Assembly: GCA_020639235.1 (NCBI GenBank)
Contig: JACKHC010000001.1
Span: 1,612,001 to 1,676,000 of the forward strand
Reading direction: 5' to 3'
From: Phycisphaeraceae bacterium
GTDB taxonomy: Bacteria; Planctomycetota; Phycisphaerae; Phycisphaerales; UBA1924
Length of the DNA: 64,000 nucleotides
Within the stretch, counting starts at the first letter, position 1; each line of letters starts with the position of its first letter. Made by a program: the position numbers and the translations under genes. Below the pieces are notes generated by a model. That model searched no databases. It worked only from the letters and a program-made list of their open reading frames with translations, and had not been told where the DNA came from. Below, piece by piece: positions 45,410 to 53,164 of the stretch.

Positions 45410-46054
45410 GTGGCATTCACCCTTCCCGACCTCCCCTATTCCAAAGACGCGCTGGCCCCCCATATCGATGCGAAAACGATGGAAATCCACCATGGGAAGC
45501 ATCACGCGGGGTATGTGAACAACGCGAACGCGGCTCTGGAAGGAACCAAGTTCGCTGACGAAACCTGCCCGGGGGTCATCTGCACCCGCCTGAATGACAT
45601 GCCGGCGGACAAGAAGACGGCGGTGCGGAACAACGCGGGCGGGCATTACAACCACTCGCTGTTCTGGAAGGTGCTGGCCCCGGCGGGCAAGGGCGGCAAG
45701 CCGAGCGCTGCGCTGGGCGAGGCGATCGACAAGGCGTTCGGATCTATGGACAAGTTCAAGGAGGCGTTCGGCAAGGCGGCGTCGACGCGGTTCGGCTCGG
45801 GCTGGGCTTGGCTTTGCGTGCACAAGGGCGGGAAGGTCGAGGTCTGCTCGACGGCGAACCAAGACAACCCCTTGATGAAGGATGCGATCGGTGACGCTGC
45901 GGGATGCGGCGGGACGCCGGTGCTTGGCCTGGACGTGTGGGAGCACGCCTATTACCTGAACTACCAGAACCGGAGGCCGGACTACATCGGGGCGTTCTGG
46001 AACGTTGTGAACTGGGATGAGGTGTCGAAGCGGTACGAGAAGGCGCGGGGGTAG
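45410..46054 (+). CDS. sodA: Superoxide dismutase, Mn/Fe family
   Basis: Turns superoxide into oxygen and hydrogen peroxide. The start is a GTG at 45410 with AAGGAG 6-11 nt upstream, reading MAFTLPDLPYSKDALAPHID. The 214 residues show all four metal ligands: His in MEIHHGKHH, His in AGGHYNHSLFW, and Asp and His in GLDVWEHAYY. Gln in TANQDNPL is the position that favours manganese. There is no signal peptide, so it is cytoplasmic. An intrinsic terminator follows about 40 bp later. It is divergent from the sigma-factor gene. Confidence 0.95.
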   Translation: MAFTLPDLPYSKDALAPHIDAKTMEIHHGKHHAGYVNNANAALEGTKFADETCPGVICTRLNDMPADKKTAVRNNAGGHYNHSLFWKVLAPAGKGGKPSAALGEAIDKAFGSMDKFKEAFGKAASTRFGSGWAWLCVHKGGKVEVCSTANQDNPLMKDAIGDAAGCGGTPVLGLDVWEHAYYLNYQNRRPDYIGAFWNVVNWDEVSKRYEKARG

Positions 46055-46091
46055 GTCTTCCCAGATTGACGCGATCGTGAGTCAGATTTGC

Positions 46092-46118
46092 AAACCCACA
46101 CTCCGGTGCGGGTTTTTT
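46092..46118 (+). terminator. Intrinsic terminator after sod
   Basis: AAACCC-A-CAC pairs with GTG-C-GGGTTT around loop TCCG and is followed by further T residues (six in a row in total). Confidence 0.85.
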
Positions 46119-46269
46119 GTTCGCCGGCGCATCGGTTGGTGGTACATTTGGGTCGGCGGTAGCACAGACCGCCGCGCCGCGAGCCGCACAACTCGCGGGT
46201 TCATCTCGGAGCGACGGCACTTCGCGTTGGAGTGCTGTGGGTACGGGATCCGACGGAGGAGTTGCAGAA

Positions 46270-46923
46270 ATGAATCGACGGATGGGTTGCGCCGCGATCG
46301 GCGCGAGTGTGTTTGTTTGCGCCGGGTCCGCGATGGCGGCCTCACCGATCACGGCGACCTTCGACAGCGACGCGGAGAACTTTCAAGGATCGACGATCTC
46401 GACCACGCAGATTCATCTGGGTGCGGGCGGCAATCCCGGCGGGTTTATCGAGATTCGCAGGGATCTCGGCGGGCCGGCGTTCGATATCGGCACCGAGAAT
46501 CGCATGACTCCCGAGTTCCTTGGTGACTATGTCGCGGGCGGGATCAACGAGGCGGGGTTTGATCTCCGCGTGCCGAGCACGCCGGTTGCGGATGTGTGGC
46601 TCCGGTTCCGTTCGTCGGTGTCGATGAACGGGTGGTACCACCCGTACGGCGCGCCCGCGAACGACAACGTGTGGCACGAGTACAGCTCTTCTTTCGATCC
46701 TTCGTGGGACGACGCGACGGCGCTGGGCAACGGCTGGTTGCAGGAAGCGGGCGCGGGCACTTTCAGCGACACGATGAAGTCGGTCGGGTGGATCGAGGTT
46801 CGCCTGATCACGATCGAGAGCACGCTGGCGGATATCGACAATGTGTACATCGTCCCGACGCCGGGCGCGCTGGCGCTGTCGGTCGTGGGGATGGGCTTCG
46901 GACTTCGTCGGCGCAGCCGCTGA
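46270..46923 (+). CDS. Secreted protein with PEP-CTERM-like sorting signal
   Basis: A 217-residue exported protein. GGAGGAG lies upstream of the ATG. The signal peptide ends AGSAMAAS. The body is a beta-rich, single domain (FDSDAENFQGSTI, FDLRVPSTPVADVWLRF, NVWHEYSSSFDPSW, WIEVRLITIES, ADIDNVYIVP), similar in layout to carbohydrate-binding jelly-roll domains found in planctomycete secreted proteins. The C-terminus PTPGALALSVVGMGFGLRRR is a PEP-CTERM-type tail: short motif, membrane helix, basic end, expected to be processed by an exosortase. No exosortase gene is in the window. An intrinsic terminator follows. Confidence 0.85.
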   Translation: MNRRMGCAAIGASVFVCAGSAMAASPITATFDSDAENFQGSTISTTQIHLGAGGNPGGFIEIRRDLGGPAFDIGTENRMTPEFLGDYVAGGINEAGFDLRVPSTPVADVWLRFRSSVSMNGWYHPYGAPANDNVWHEYSSSFDPSWDDATALGNGWLQEAGAGTFSDTMKSVGWIEVRLITIESTLADIDNVYIVPTPGALALSVVGMGFGLRRRSR

Positions 46924-46953
46924 TTGACCGATCCCGATTGAGCGTTCAAAGAG

Positions 46954-46976
46954 ACCCGCCGCGAGGCGGGTTTTTT
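46954..46976 (+). terminator. Intrinsic terminator after the PEP-CTERM gene
   Basis: ACCCGCC / GGCGGGT stem with loop GCGA followed by T residues (TTTTTT overall). Confidence 0.88.
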
Positions 46977-47000
46977 GTTGATCGATAGAATGGCCTTGGA

Positions 47001-47444
47001 ATGTCACAGGAGCGGATGCGATCTCGGATCGAAGCCTCATTCTCGCGACAGGCGTTGATGTCGACGCTCGGGGCGCGGCTGGCTCGGGTCGGTGACGGCG
47101 AGGTCGAGATCGAGTTGCCGTGGTCGGATGGATTAGCGCAGCAGCACGGCTTCATGCATGCTGGTGCGATCGCGACGATCGCGGACTCGGCTTGTGGATA
47201 CGCGTGCCTGACGAGGATGCCCGAGGGATCGGCGGTGCTGAGTGTGGAGTTCAAGGTGAACCTGCTGTCACCGGCGCGGGGTGAGATGTTTGCTGCGCGA
47301 GGGCGTGTCGTGCGGGCCGGGCGGACCATCAGCGTTGCGACGGCGGACGTCTTGGCGCGATCCGGCGGCGAATCGGAGAAGATTGTTGCGTTGATGCAGG
47401 CGACGATGATGCGAGTTGACCCGAAGAACGGCGTCGCGGGGTGA
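47001..47444 (+). CDS. PaaI-type hotdog thioesterase
   Basis: A 147-residue protein of the hotdog fold that hydrolyses acyl-CoA thioesters, probably as a tetramer in the cytoplasm. Seen: QHGFMHAGAIATIADSACGYA, which carries the HGG/A-type motif and catalytic Asp of PaaI-like enzymes, then VEFKVNLLSPARGE and GRTISVATADVLA. The acyl group is not predictable. It stands alone between a terminator upstream and a dispersed repeat downstream. Confidence 0.88.
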   Translation: MSQERMRSRIEASFSRQALMSTLGARLARVGDGEVEIELPWSDGLAQQHGFMHAGAIATIADSACGYACLTRMPEGSAVLSVEFKVNLLSPARGEMFAARGRVVRAGRTISVATADVLARSGGESEKIVALMQATMMRVDPKNGVAG

Positions 47445-47456
47445 ATGATCGCCGTA

Positions 47457-47485
47457 TGGGGCCCTCGCTTGCGCTTCGGGCTCGT
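47457..47485 (+). repeat. CCCTCGCTTGCG dispersed repeat (copy 1)
   Basis: GGGCCCTCGCTTGCGCTTCG followed by GGCTCGT. A second copy with one or two changes lies at 60591-60620. Both are between genes. Confidence 0.7.
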
Positions 47486-47573
47486 CGAGTTCGGGCCCGC
47501 CGCTTTTTTCACTGGAAGTTGGGCATGTGGCGGGTACCTTGGAGGGGTCTGACTCTATCGGAAGGAGCGAGCC

Positions 47574-48554
47574 ATGAGGTTTCGGGCGTTGATGATGGGT
47601 GTTGCCGCGGCGGGGGCGATTGGTGCGGGTGGTGCGGCGTTTGGTCAATACGATGTGGCGATCGTGGCGTCGGCGTCGAACACGGCCAATGCGCAGGCCG
47701 AGCCGCGGTACACGGATGTGCGCGACAAGTTGATGGCGACGGGGATGTTCGACTCGGTGACGATCATCAACGCGACGGGGATCGGGGATGGCGTGGGGAC
47801 GCCGCCGTTGGGTGACCTGCTCGGCTTTGACGCGATCATCTTCTGGACGAACGACTCGCTGGCGAACGCGGTGACGATGGGCGATGTGCTGGCGGACTAT
47901 GTGGATGCCGGCGGCGGCGTGGTGGTGTGCGTGTTCGCGAACACCTCGACGAATGCGCTGCGGTACCTGCAGGGCCGTTGGCTCAGCGATCCGGGGTACA
48001 TCGCGATTCCGCAGAACGGCGGGTTCGTGCAGGGGACGCCCGCGGGGTTGGGGACGGTGTTCGTGCCGGGGCATCCGATTCTCAACGGCGTGACGACCTT
48101 CTTCAATCAGGCGCCTGATCTTGGCACGGGTCCCTTCGGCGCGTGGCGTCCGGCGCAAACGGGATTGACGGCGGGATCGACGCGGATCGCGAACTGGACG
48201 ACGGGCCAGACGCTGATCGCGCTGGCACCGAACGCGGGCGTCGTGGAACTGGGGTTCCATCCGGTGTCGAATGCCGTGAACGCGGGGTACTGGGATCAGA
48301 CGACGCAGGGCGGGCTGATCATGGCGAATGCGCTGAAGTTTGCTGCGGACGCGGCGCCGGGCCCGGCGGACCCGTGCCCGGGCGATGTCGCGAACAACGA
48401 CGGGATGGTGGATGTGGACGACCTGAACGCGATTCTGAGCGTGTTCGGGACGAGTGTCGGGGTCGGCTCGCCTCTGGACCTCGCGAATGACGATGGTGTG
48501 ATTGATGTCGATGATCTGAATGTGATCCTGACGAACTGGGGCGTGCCCTGCTGA
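47574..48554 (+). CDS. Secreted protein with C-terminal dockerin-like domain
   Basis: A 326-residue exported protein with GGAAGGAG ahead of the ATG. The signal peptide ends GGAAFGQ. Residues about 25-265 resemble a ThuA/GATase-like alpha-beta domain (YDVAIVASASNTANA, FDAIIFWTNDSLAN, LADYVDAGGGVVVCVF, GHPILNGVTTF); this assignment is tentative. The last 55 residues are two calcium-loop repeats of dockerin type: NNDGMVDVDDLNAILSVFG and NDDGVIDVDDLNVILTNWG, ending in Cys. No cohesin is seen, so this may be a general surface-attachment module. First of three consecutive secreted-protein genes. Confidence 0.85.
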   Translation: MRFRALMMGVAAAGAIGAGGAAFGQYDVAIVASASNTANAQAEPRYTDVRDKLMATGMFDSVTIINATGIGDGVGTPPLGDLLGFDAIIFWTNDSLANAVTMGDVLADYVDAGGGVVVCVFANTSTNALRYLQGRWLSDPGYIAIPQNGGFVQGTPAGLGTVFVPGHPILNGVTTFFNQAPDLGTGPFGAWRPAQTGLTAGSTRIANWTTGQTLIALAPNAGVVELGFHPVSNAVNAGYWDQTTQGGLIMANALKFAADAAPGPADPCPGDVANNDGMVDVDDLNAILSVFGTSVGVGSPLDLANDDGVIDVDDLNVILTNWGVPC

Positions 48555-48579
48555 ACGGGTTGACGGAAGGCGGTGATTC

Positions 48580-50586
48580 ATGATCGGGCGCTGGCTCGCG
48601 GTGTGCGCGTTGGTTGTCGGTTCGGTTGCGGCGGGGTCGCACGCGCAGACGTTGATGACCAAGAGCATCGCGGCACCGCCGAGCGATGTCTTGAGCGGGG
48701 TGGTGCGGCGACCGGTTGCGTCGACGACCGGGGTGAGTTCTCGTTGTGCGCGATACCCGATCGAACTGGAACGCGGCGCGGACGGCGTGTGGCGTGCGTC
48801 GGTGGGGTTCTATGTCGGCGATCCGGCGACGGCGCGGTTGATGATCGTGTCGCCCGAGGAGGGCGCGTGGGAGGCGCGGGTGCGGTTTGCCGATGGGGAC
48901 GTGATTGTGCTGGGTGATGGTGTGGAGTTGGATGCGCGGGTCAAGCGGCATCACGGGCAGTACGGGATCGAGGGAGTGTTCGATCCGGCGACGATGTACG
49001 AGATCGAGGGCGCGAGCCGCGAGAAGTGGACGCTCGAAGTGAGCGCTGCGCGCGGCGGGGCGGGGGATATCGACGGGTATCTGCTGGTGACGAGCGATGA
49101 TCCGGTGGCGATGTACGCGTTTGCCGCGGGCGGGCGGGTCGGCGAGCCGATCGAGTTCTACGCGTGCTTGTATGACACGACGGATGGTGTGCATGTTCCG
49201 GGGGAGGCGATGCCGGTGGCGATCGAGGGGCGGCTGCTCGGAGAGATGACACGGTTCGGGACGGGGGATGCGGTGGATGTCGCGAGTCGGTTTGACCCGG
49301 CGGTGGGCGAGCGGCGCGAGGTGTCTGGTGTGTTGGTGGTCGATACGCCCGGCGTGCATCGTTTCGAGGCGCGGATTGAGGCCGAGTTGGCGGACGGGCG
49401 GCGGGTGTCGCGGAGCGCGACGGTGCTGATTCCGGTTGTGGATGCGCGGGCGGAGATTGCGAGCGTGACGCCGCGTGTTGAGGGGGATGTGGTGGAGTTC
49501 GAGTTTGCGTTGGGCGGCGCGGAGTTGCCGGGGCACTTCCGCGCGGGGGCGGAGTTGTGGGGTCGCGGGGAGCGGGGTGATGTGCCGATCGCGTGGATCG
49601 GCGGGATGGTGACGCCCGAATGGGATGAGAACGGGGATCCGGGCGCGGCGCGGGTGTCGCTGGAGATGGACGCGGACTGGATCGGGCTGGCGGGGGCGCA
49701 GGGGCCGTATGAGCTGCGGAATGTGCGGTTCGAGGACCCGGACTTTTATGTCGTGTTCGCGGAGCGGGGGCGGATGGATGTCGCGATCGCACCGGCGTTG
49801 TCGGCGCGCGAGGTGGGGGGGATTTCGACGGAGATGCTGACCGGGCGGATGAACGCGGGGCGGGCGATTGATGTTCCATCGGTGGCGCCGGCGTCGAGCG
49901 CGAATGGTGTGGAGTCGGCGGTGTCGGCGCACAACATCATGCTTATTCACGGGTACTGCGCGGGGGGGAACCCGTGGCCCACGGGGCAGTTCTCGTCGCC
50001 GATTGACATCTTCAGCGATCCGAACCAGTCGCGGTCGAATGATGCGTTTGCGCAGTTGATCGGCGCGCAGAGTCAGGACTCGAAGTCGTTCGGCGTGATC
50101 GCGCACTCGCAGGGGGGGTTGGCGTCGCTGCAGTTGTATACGTTCTACTGGAGCGGTTTGGATTGGGCGCGCGGGCCGCGGCTGATCCAGTCGGTGGGCT
50201 CGCCGTATCAGGGGACGGCGCTGGCGGGCGAGTTGGCGGTGCTCGGGAGTATTTTCGGCACGGGTTGCGGCGAGAACACGGACCTGACCTATGCGGGTTC
50301 GGCGGCGTGGCTGAGTTTCGTGCCGACCTGGGCGCGGCAGCAGGTGTACTACCACACGACGAGCTTTCTGGATGAGCCGTTTGTGTACGACTACTGCAAC
50401 TTCCTTTCCGACTTCTTCCTGACGGACCCGGATGACGGTGTGGTGGAGATGGTGGCGGGGCAGTTGCCGGGCGCGAACAACATGGGGCACAAGGCGGGGT
50501 GGTGCCATACGACGGGGATGCAGGACCCGGCGCAGTACACGGATACGGTTCGGAACGCGACGATGAACGCGAACGCGGCGCGATGA
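48580..50586 (+). CDS. Large secreted lipase/esterase-like alpha/beta hydrolase
   Basis: A 668-residue exported protein (signal peptide ending GSHAQ). The first ~430 residues are beta-rich, probably Ig-like or adhesive domains (YGIEGVFDPATMYEIEG, GVHRFEARIEAELADG). The hydrolase part begins near 440: NIMLIHGYCAGGNPW (oxyanion strand), FGVIAHSQGGLASLQL (nucleophile Ser), VGSPYQGTALAGELAVL (typical of lipases), DDGVVEMVAGQLP with a possible acid residue and HKAGWCHTTGM with the likely His. The substrate is unknown; extracellular lipids or esters are plausible. Its stop overlaps the next start (ATGA). Confidence 0.85.
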   Translation: MIGRWLAVCALVVGSVAAGSHAQTLMTKSIAAPPSDVLSGVVRRPVASTTGVSSRCARYPIELERGADGVWRASVGFYVGDPATARLMIVSPEEGAWEARVRFADGDVIVLGDGVELDARVKRHHGQYGIEGVFDPATMYEIEGASREKWTLEVSAARGGAGDIDGYLLVTSDDPVAMYAFAAGGRVGEPIEFYACLYDTTDGVHVPGEAMPVAIEGRLLGEMTRFGTGDAVDVASRFDPAVGERREVSGVLVVDTPGVHRFEARIEAELADGRRVSRSATVLIPVVDARAEIASVTPRVEGDVVEFEFALGGAELPGHFRAGAELWGRGERGDVPIAWIGGMVTPEWDENGDPGAARVSLEMDADWIGLAGAQGPYELRNVRFEDPDFYVVFAERGRMDVAIAPALSAREVGGISTEMLTGRMNAGRAIDVPSVAPASSANGVESAVSAHNIMLIHGYCAGGNPWPTGQFSSPIDIFSDPNQSRSNDAFAQLIGAQSQDSKSFGVIAHSQGGLASLQLYTFYWSGLDWARGPRLIQSVGSPYQGTALAGELAVLGSIFGTGCGENTDLTYAGSAAWLSFVPTWARQQVYYHTTSFLDEPFVYDYCNFLSDFFLTDPDDGVVEMVAGQLPGANNMGHKAGWCHTTGMQDPAQYTDTVRNATMNANAAR

Positions 50587-51320
50587 GGATGGCCATGAAG
50601 ACAAGCATGATGATGTCGGTGATGGCGGCGCTTGGGGTTGCTTCGGGTGCGGACGCGGGCAGCGCGCAGATGTGCGTGATGGACGCGGAGCAGTCGATCG
50701 CGCAGGGGGCCGACGGCGAGGTTGTGATGTCGTTCGTGTTGCCCGAGGGTGCAACAGTGACGGGGGTTGTGGTTGATATCGATCTGGACCACACATGGCT
50801 GGGGGACCTGGTGATTCAAGTCGAGCATGACGGGACGGTCGTGAAGATTCTCGACCGCGTGAATCTCGGGTTCTTCCCGTACGGGTGCGGCGGGCGGGAT
50901 ATCGATGCTTCGTTCCGTGATGACGCGACGGTCTCGCCGGTTGATCTATGCGTGCCTTCGAAGCCGGATCCGCAGCCGGAGCCGATGCTCGTCGGCGATC
51001 TGATTCCGGCGCAGGCGCTGGCGGGGTTTGATGGGCTGGATGCGGGGGGGCAATGGACGATTACGGTGGCGGATCTTGCGGCGAATGACTCGGGGACGCT
51101 CCACACGGTGTGCCTGACGATCGAGTACGACGCGCCGTCGCCGTGCGTAGGTGATGTGAACGGGTCGGGCGGCGTAGATGTTGATGACCTGAATGCGCTG
51201 CTGAGCGCGTGGGGGACGGATGTGGGCGTGGGGTCGCCGCTGGATGTGGCGAACGACGACGGGGTCATCGATGTCGATGATCTGAATGTGGTGCTAGGGG
51301 CGTGGGGGACTGCCTGCTGA
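50583..51320 (+). CDS. Secreted protein with P/Homo B (proprotein convertase) domain and dockerin-like tail
   Basis: A 245-residue exported protein starting at MRMAMKTSMMMSVMAALG, translationally coupled to the lipase-like gene. After the signal peptide there is a P/Homo B-type beta-sandwich: VTGVVVDIDLDHTWLGDLVI, QVEHDGTVVKIL, and GGQWTITVADLAANDSG before TVCLTIEY. In convertases this domain accompanies a subtilase; here there is no protease, as in many secreted proteins. The C-terminus carries two dockerin-type loops (GSGGVDVDDLNALLSAWG, NDDGVIDVDDLNVVLGAWG) nearly the same as in the gene two places upstream. Confidence 0.87.
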   Translation: MRMAMKTSMMMSVMAALGVASGADAGSAQMCVMDAEQSIAQGADGEVVMSFVLPEGATVTGVVVDIDLDHTWLGDLVIQVEHDGTVVKILDRVNLGFFPYGCGGRDIDASFRDDATVSPVDLCVPSKPDPQPEPMLVGDLIPAQALAGFDGLDAGGQWTITVADLAANDSGTLHTVCLTIEYDAPSPCVGDVNGSGGVDVDDLNALLSAWGTDVGVGSPLDVANDDGVIDVDDLNVVLGAWGTAC

Positions 51321-51382
51321 GGCACGATCTGGCGTGATCTTTCGCGAACTGTCGTGAAATCGCTTGTTTGCCGCCGCCAATA

Positions 51383-51413
51383 AGTTAGTATGCACTTAGT
51401 TAGTACATGCTAA
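51383..51413 (+). promoter_or_regulatory. AT-rich operator-like dyad before the membrane protein/radical SAM pair
   Basis: TTAGTATG (51385-51392) is an inverted partner of CATGCTAA (51406-51413), and AGTTAGTA occurs twice 15 bp apart. The island is AT-rich in GC-rich surroundings, directly upstream of the ribosome-binding site. A regulator-binding site is likely; the regulator is unknown. Confidence 0.5.
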
Positions 51414-51424
51414 TGGAGTTGGCC

Positions 51425-51808
51425 ATGCATCCCAATCTGCTTCTGGCGTGGGCCTTGTTCTTTCTGGGCATCGGATCCGGGGCCTTGTTGGGCCTGGGGT
51501 TCCACCGGGATGGGTTTCTTGGGGGGTACGACGCTTTTCGGCGGCGGCTCTTCCGTCTCGGGCATATCTCGTTCTTCGGCTTGGGCGCGGTCAATGCGCT
51601 CTTTGCGCTGACGGCGATGGGTGTCGGCGCGGGGCTGGAGGGTGTGTGGTTGATCGCGTCGGTGGCGCTGGGTGTGGGCGCGGTGACGATGCCGCTGTGC
51701 TGCGGGTTGGTGGGATTGCGGCCCCGGCTGAAGAACCTTTTCGTGGTGCCGGTGGTTGCGACGGCGGTCGGTTGCGGCGCGACTGTGATGGGAGGGTTGG
51801 CGTCATGA
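51425..51808 (+). CDS. Small membrane protein of unknown function
   Basis: The start MHPNLLLAWALFFLG is chosen because GGAG lies 7-10 nt upstream; ATGs at 51407 and 51413 overlap an operator-like dyad. The 127 residues form about four membrane helices (LLLAWALFFLGIGSGALLGL, SFFGLGAVNALFAL, GVWLIASVALGVGAVTM, LFVVPVVATAVGCGA). No family is recognised. It overlaps the downstream radical SAM gene by 4 bp (ATGA), so the two are likely to act together. Confidence 0.75.
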   Translation: MHPNLLLAWALFFLGIGSGALLGLGFHRDGFLGGYDAFRRRLFRLGHISFFGLGAVNALFALTAMGVGAGLEGVWLIASVALGVGAVTMPLCCGLVGLRPRLKNLFVVPVVATAVGCGATVMGGLAS

Positions 51809-53157
51809 GGATTGCGTTGATTGCGATGTCGGGCGTTCGGGCGGACAATCCGGAGGTGATGCGGGCGGGGCTGAGCTTTCCCGGAGTCGTGGAGCGGGGG
51901 AAGGTGATCGCGTCGCTCCCGAGTCTGTCGCTGCTGACGCTGGCGGCGTTGACGCCCGGGGAGCACGAGGTGTCGTATCACGAGGTGCTCGATCTGGATG
52001 CGTCTGGGACGCTCGGCGTCGAGGCGGATCTTGTGGCGATTTCGACATTCAGCGCGCAGTCGCTGGATGCGTACCGCCTGGCGGATCGGTTTGCGGCGCG
52101 CGGGGTCCCGGTGGTGATGGGGGGTTTGCACGTGACGGCGCTGCCGGATGAGGCGCTGGCGCACGCGACGAGCGTGGTGATCGGTGAGGCGGAGCCGGTG
52201 TGGGCGCGGCTGGTGGCCGACGCGGCGGCGGGGCGGCTTCAACGCGTGTACCGGGCCGGTGATGGGGAGGAGTTTGATCTGGGCGAGTCGCCGGTGCCGC
52301 GGTACGACCTGCTGGACATCTCGAAATACAACCGGCTGACGGTGCAGACGTCACGCGGTTGCCCGCACAAGTGCGAGTTCTGTGCGAGTTCGATTCTGCT
52401 GACGAAGCGGTATAAGTTGAAGCCGGTTGATCGGGTGATCGGTGAGATTCGGGCGATCAAGGAGCACTGGAGCCGCCCATTCATCGAGTTCGCGGATGAC
52501 AACAGTTTCGTGAACCGGGCGCATACGCGCGATCTCTTGGCGGCGCTGGAGCGGGAGCATGTGGTGTGGTTTACGGAGGCGGATGTCTCGGTGGCGGATG
52601 ATCCGGGGTTGCTCGCGGCGATGCGGCGGGCGGGGTGTCGTCAGTTGCTGCTCGGATTGGAGAGCCCGCGGCGGGAGGGGCTGGACGGATTGGAGACGCG
52701 CGCGAACTGGAAGCTGCGTCAGTTGTCGAAGTATGAGCGCGCGGTGCGGACGATTCAGTCGCACGGGATCACGGTGAACGGGTGTTTCATTCTCGGGCTC
52801 GACGGGGATGACGCCTCGGTGTTTGGCACGGTGGAGGACTTTGTTGAGCGCACGGGTTTGTACGATGTGCAGATCACCGTGCTGACGCCGTTCCCCGGCA
52901 CGCCGCTATACGAACGTTTGTTGAAGGAGGGTCGGATCATCGAGCCGGGCGCGTGGAACAAGTGCACGCTGTTCGACGTGAACTTCCATCCGAGATTGAT
53001 GAGCGCCTCGGCGTTGCAGTCGGGATTGATCGATCTGGCGTCGCGCCTGTATTCGCAGGAGGCGGTGTCGCGGCGGCATCGTGGGTTCTTCGAGGGGTTG
53101 CCGGGTGAGATCAGGCGCACATCGCACGCGCTGCGGGGGATCGCGGAGATGAACTGA
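51805..53157 (+). CDS. B12-binding radical SAM protein
   Basis: A 450-residue protein preceded by GGGAGGG. The N-terminal ~140 residues follow the cobalamin-binding Rossmann layout (MRIALIAMSG, LTLAALTPGEHEVSYHEV, DLVAISTFSAQSLDAYRLAD, VVMGGLHVTALPDEAL, VIGEAEPVW). The radical SAM domain has SRGCPHKCEFCASS (CxxxCxxC), IEFADDNSFVNR and LLGLESP. Family members methylate or rearrange lipids, hopanoids, pigments or peptides; the product cannot be told from sequence. The coupled small membrane protein suggests a lipid or membrane substrate, which is inference. Confidence 0.9.
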   Translation: MRIALIAMSGVRADNPEVMRAGLSFPGVVERGKVIASLPSLSLLTLAALTPGEHEVSYHEVLDLDASGTLGVEADLVAISTFSAQSLDAYRLADRFAARGVPVVMGGLHVTALPDEALAHATSVVIGEAEPVWARLVADAAAGRLQRVYRAGDGEEFDLGESPVPRYDLLDISKYNRLTVQTSRGCPHKCEFCASSILLTKRYKLKPVDRVIGEIRAIKEHWSRPFIEFADDNSFVNRAHTRDLLAALEREHVVWFTEADVSVADDPGLLAAMRRAGCRQLLLGLESPRREGLDGLETRANWKLRQLSKYERAVRTIQSHGITVNGCFILGLDGDDASVFGTVEDFVERTGLYDVQITVLTPFPGTPLYERLLKEGRIIEPGAWNKCTLFDVNFHPRLMSASALQSGLIDLASRLYSQEAVSRRHRGFFEGLPGEIRRTSHALRGIAEMN

Positions 53158-53164
53158 TTGCCTG

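Noticed and set aside
43300..45410. The composition switch read as a replication terminus
   Set aside because: A terminus would change from G-rich to C-rich along the plus strand; here the change is the reverse. This assumes the leading strand is G-rich, as in most bacteria.
45242..45946. A 234-codon minus-strand frame opposite sod
   Set aside because: Arg/His/Pro-rich shadow; sod on the plus strand is complete with ribosome-binding site and terminator.
48319..50796. An 825-codon minus-strand frame opposite the lipase-like gene
   Set aside because: Arg/Pro/His-rich shadow with no domain; the plus strand has signal peptide, catalytic motifs and coupling to the next gene.
46270..51320. Secreted-protein block considered as a genomic island
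   Set aside because: Its strand bias and GC match the rest of the right arm, and no integrase, tRNA junction or mobility gene was found.
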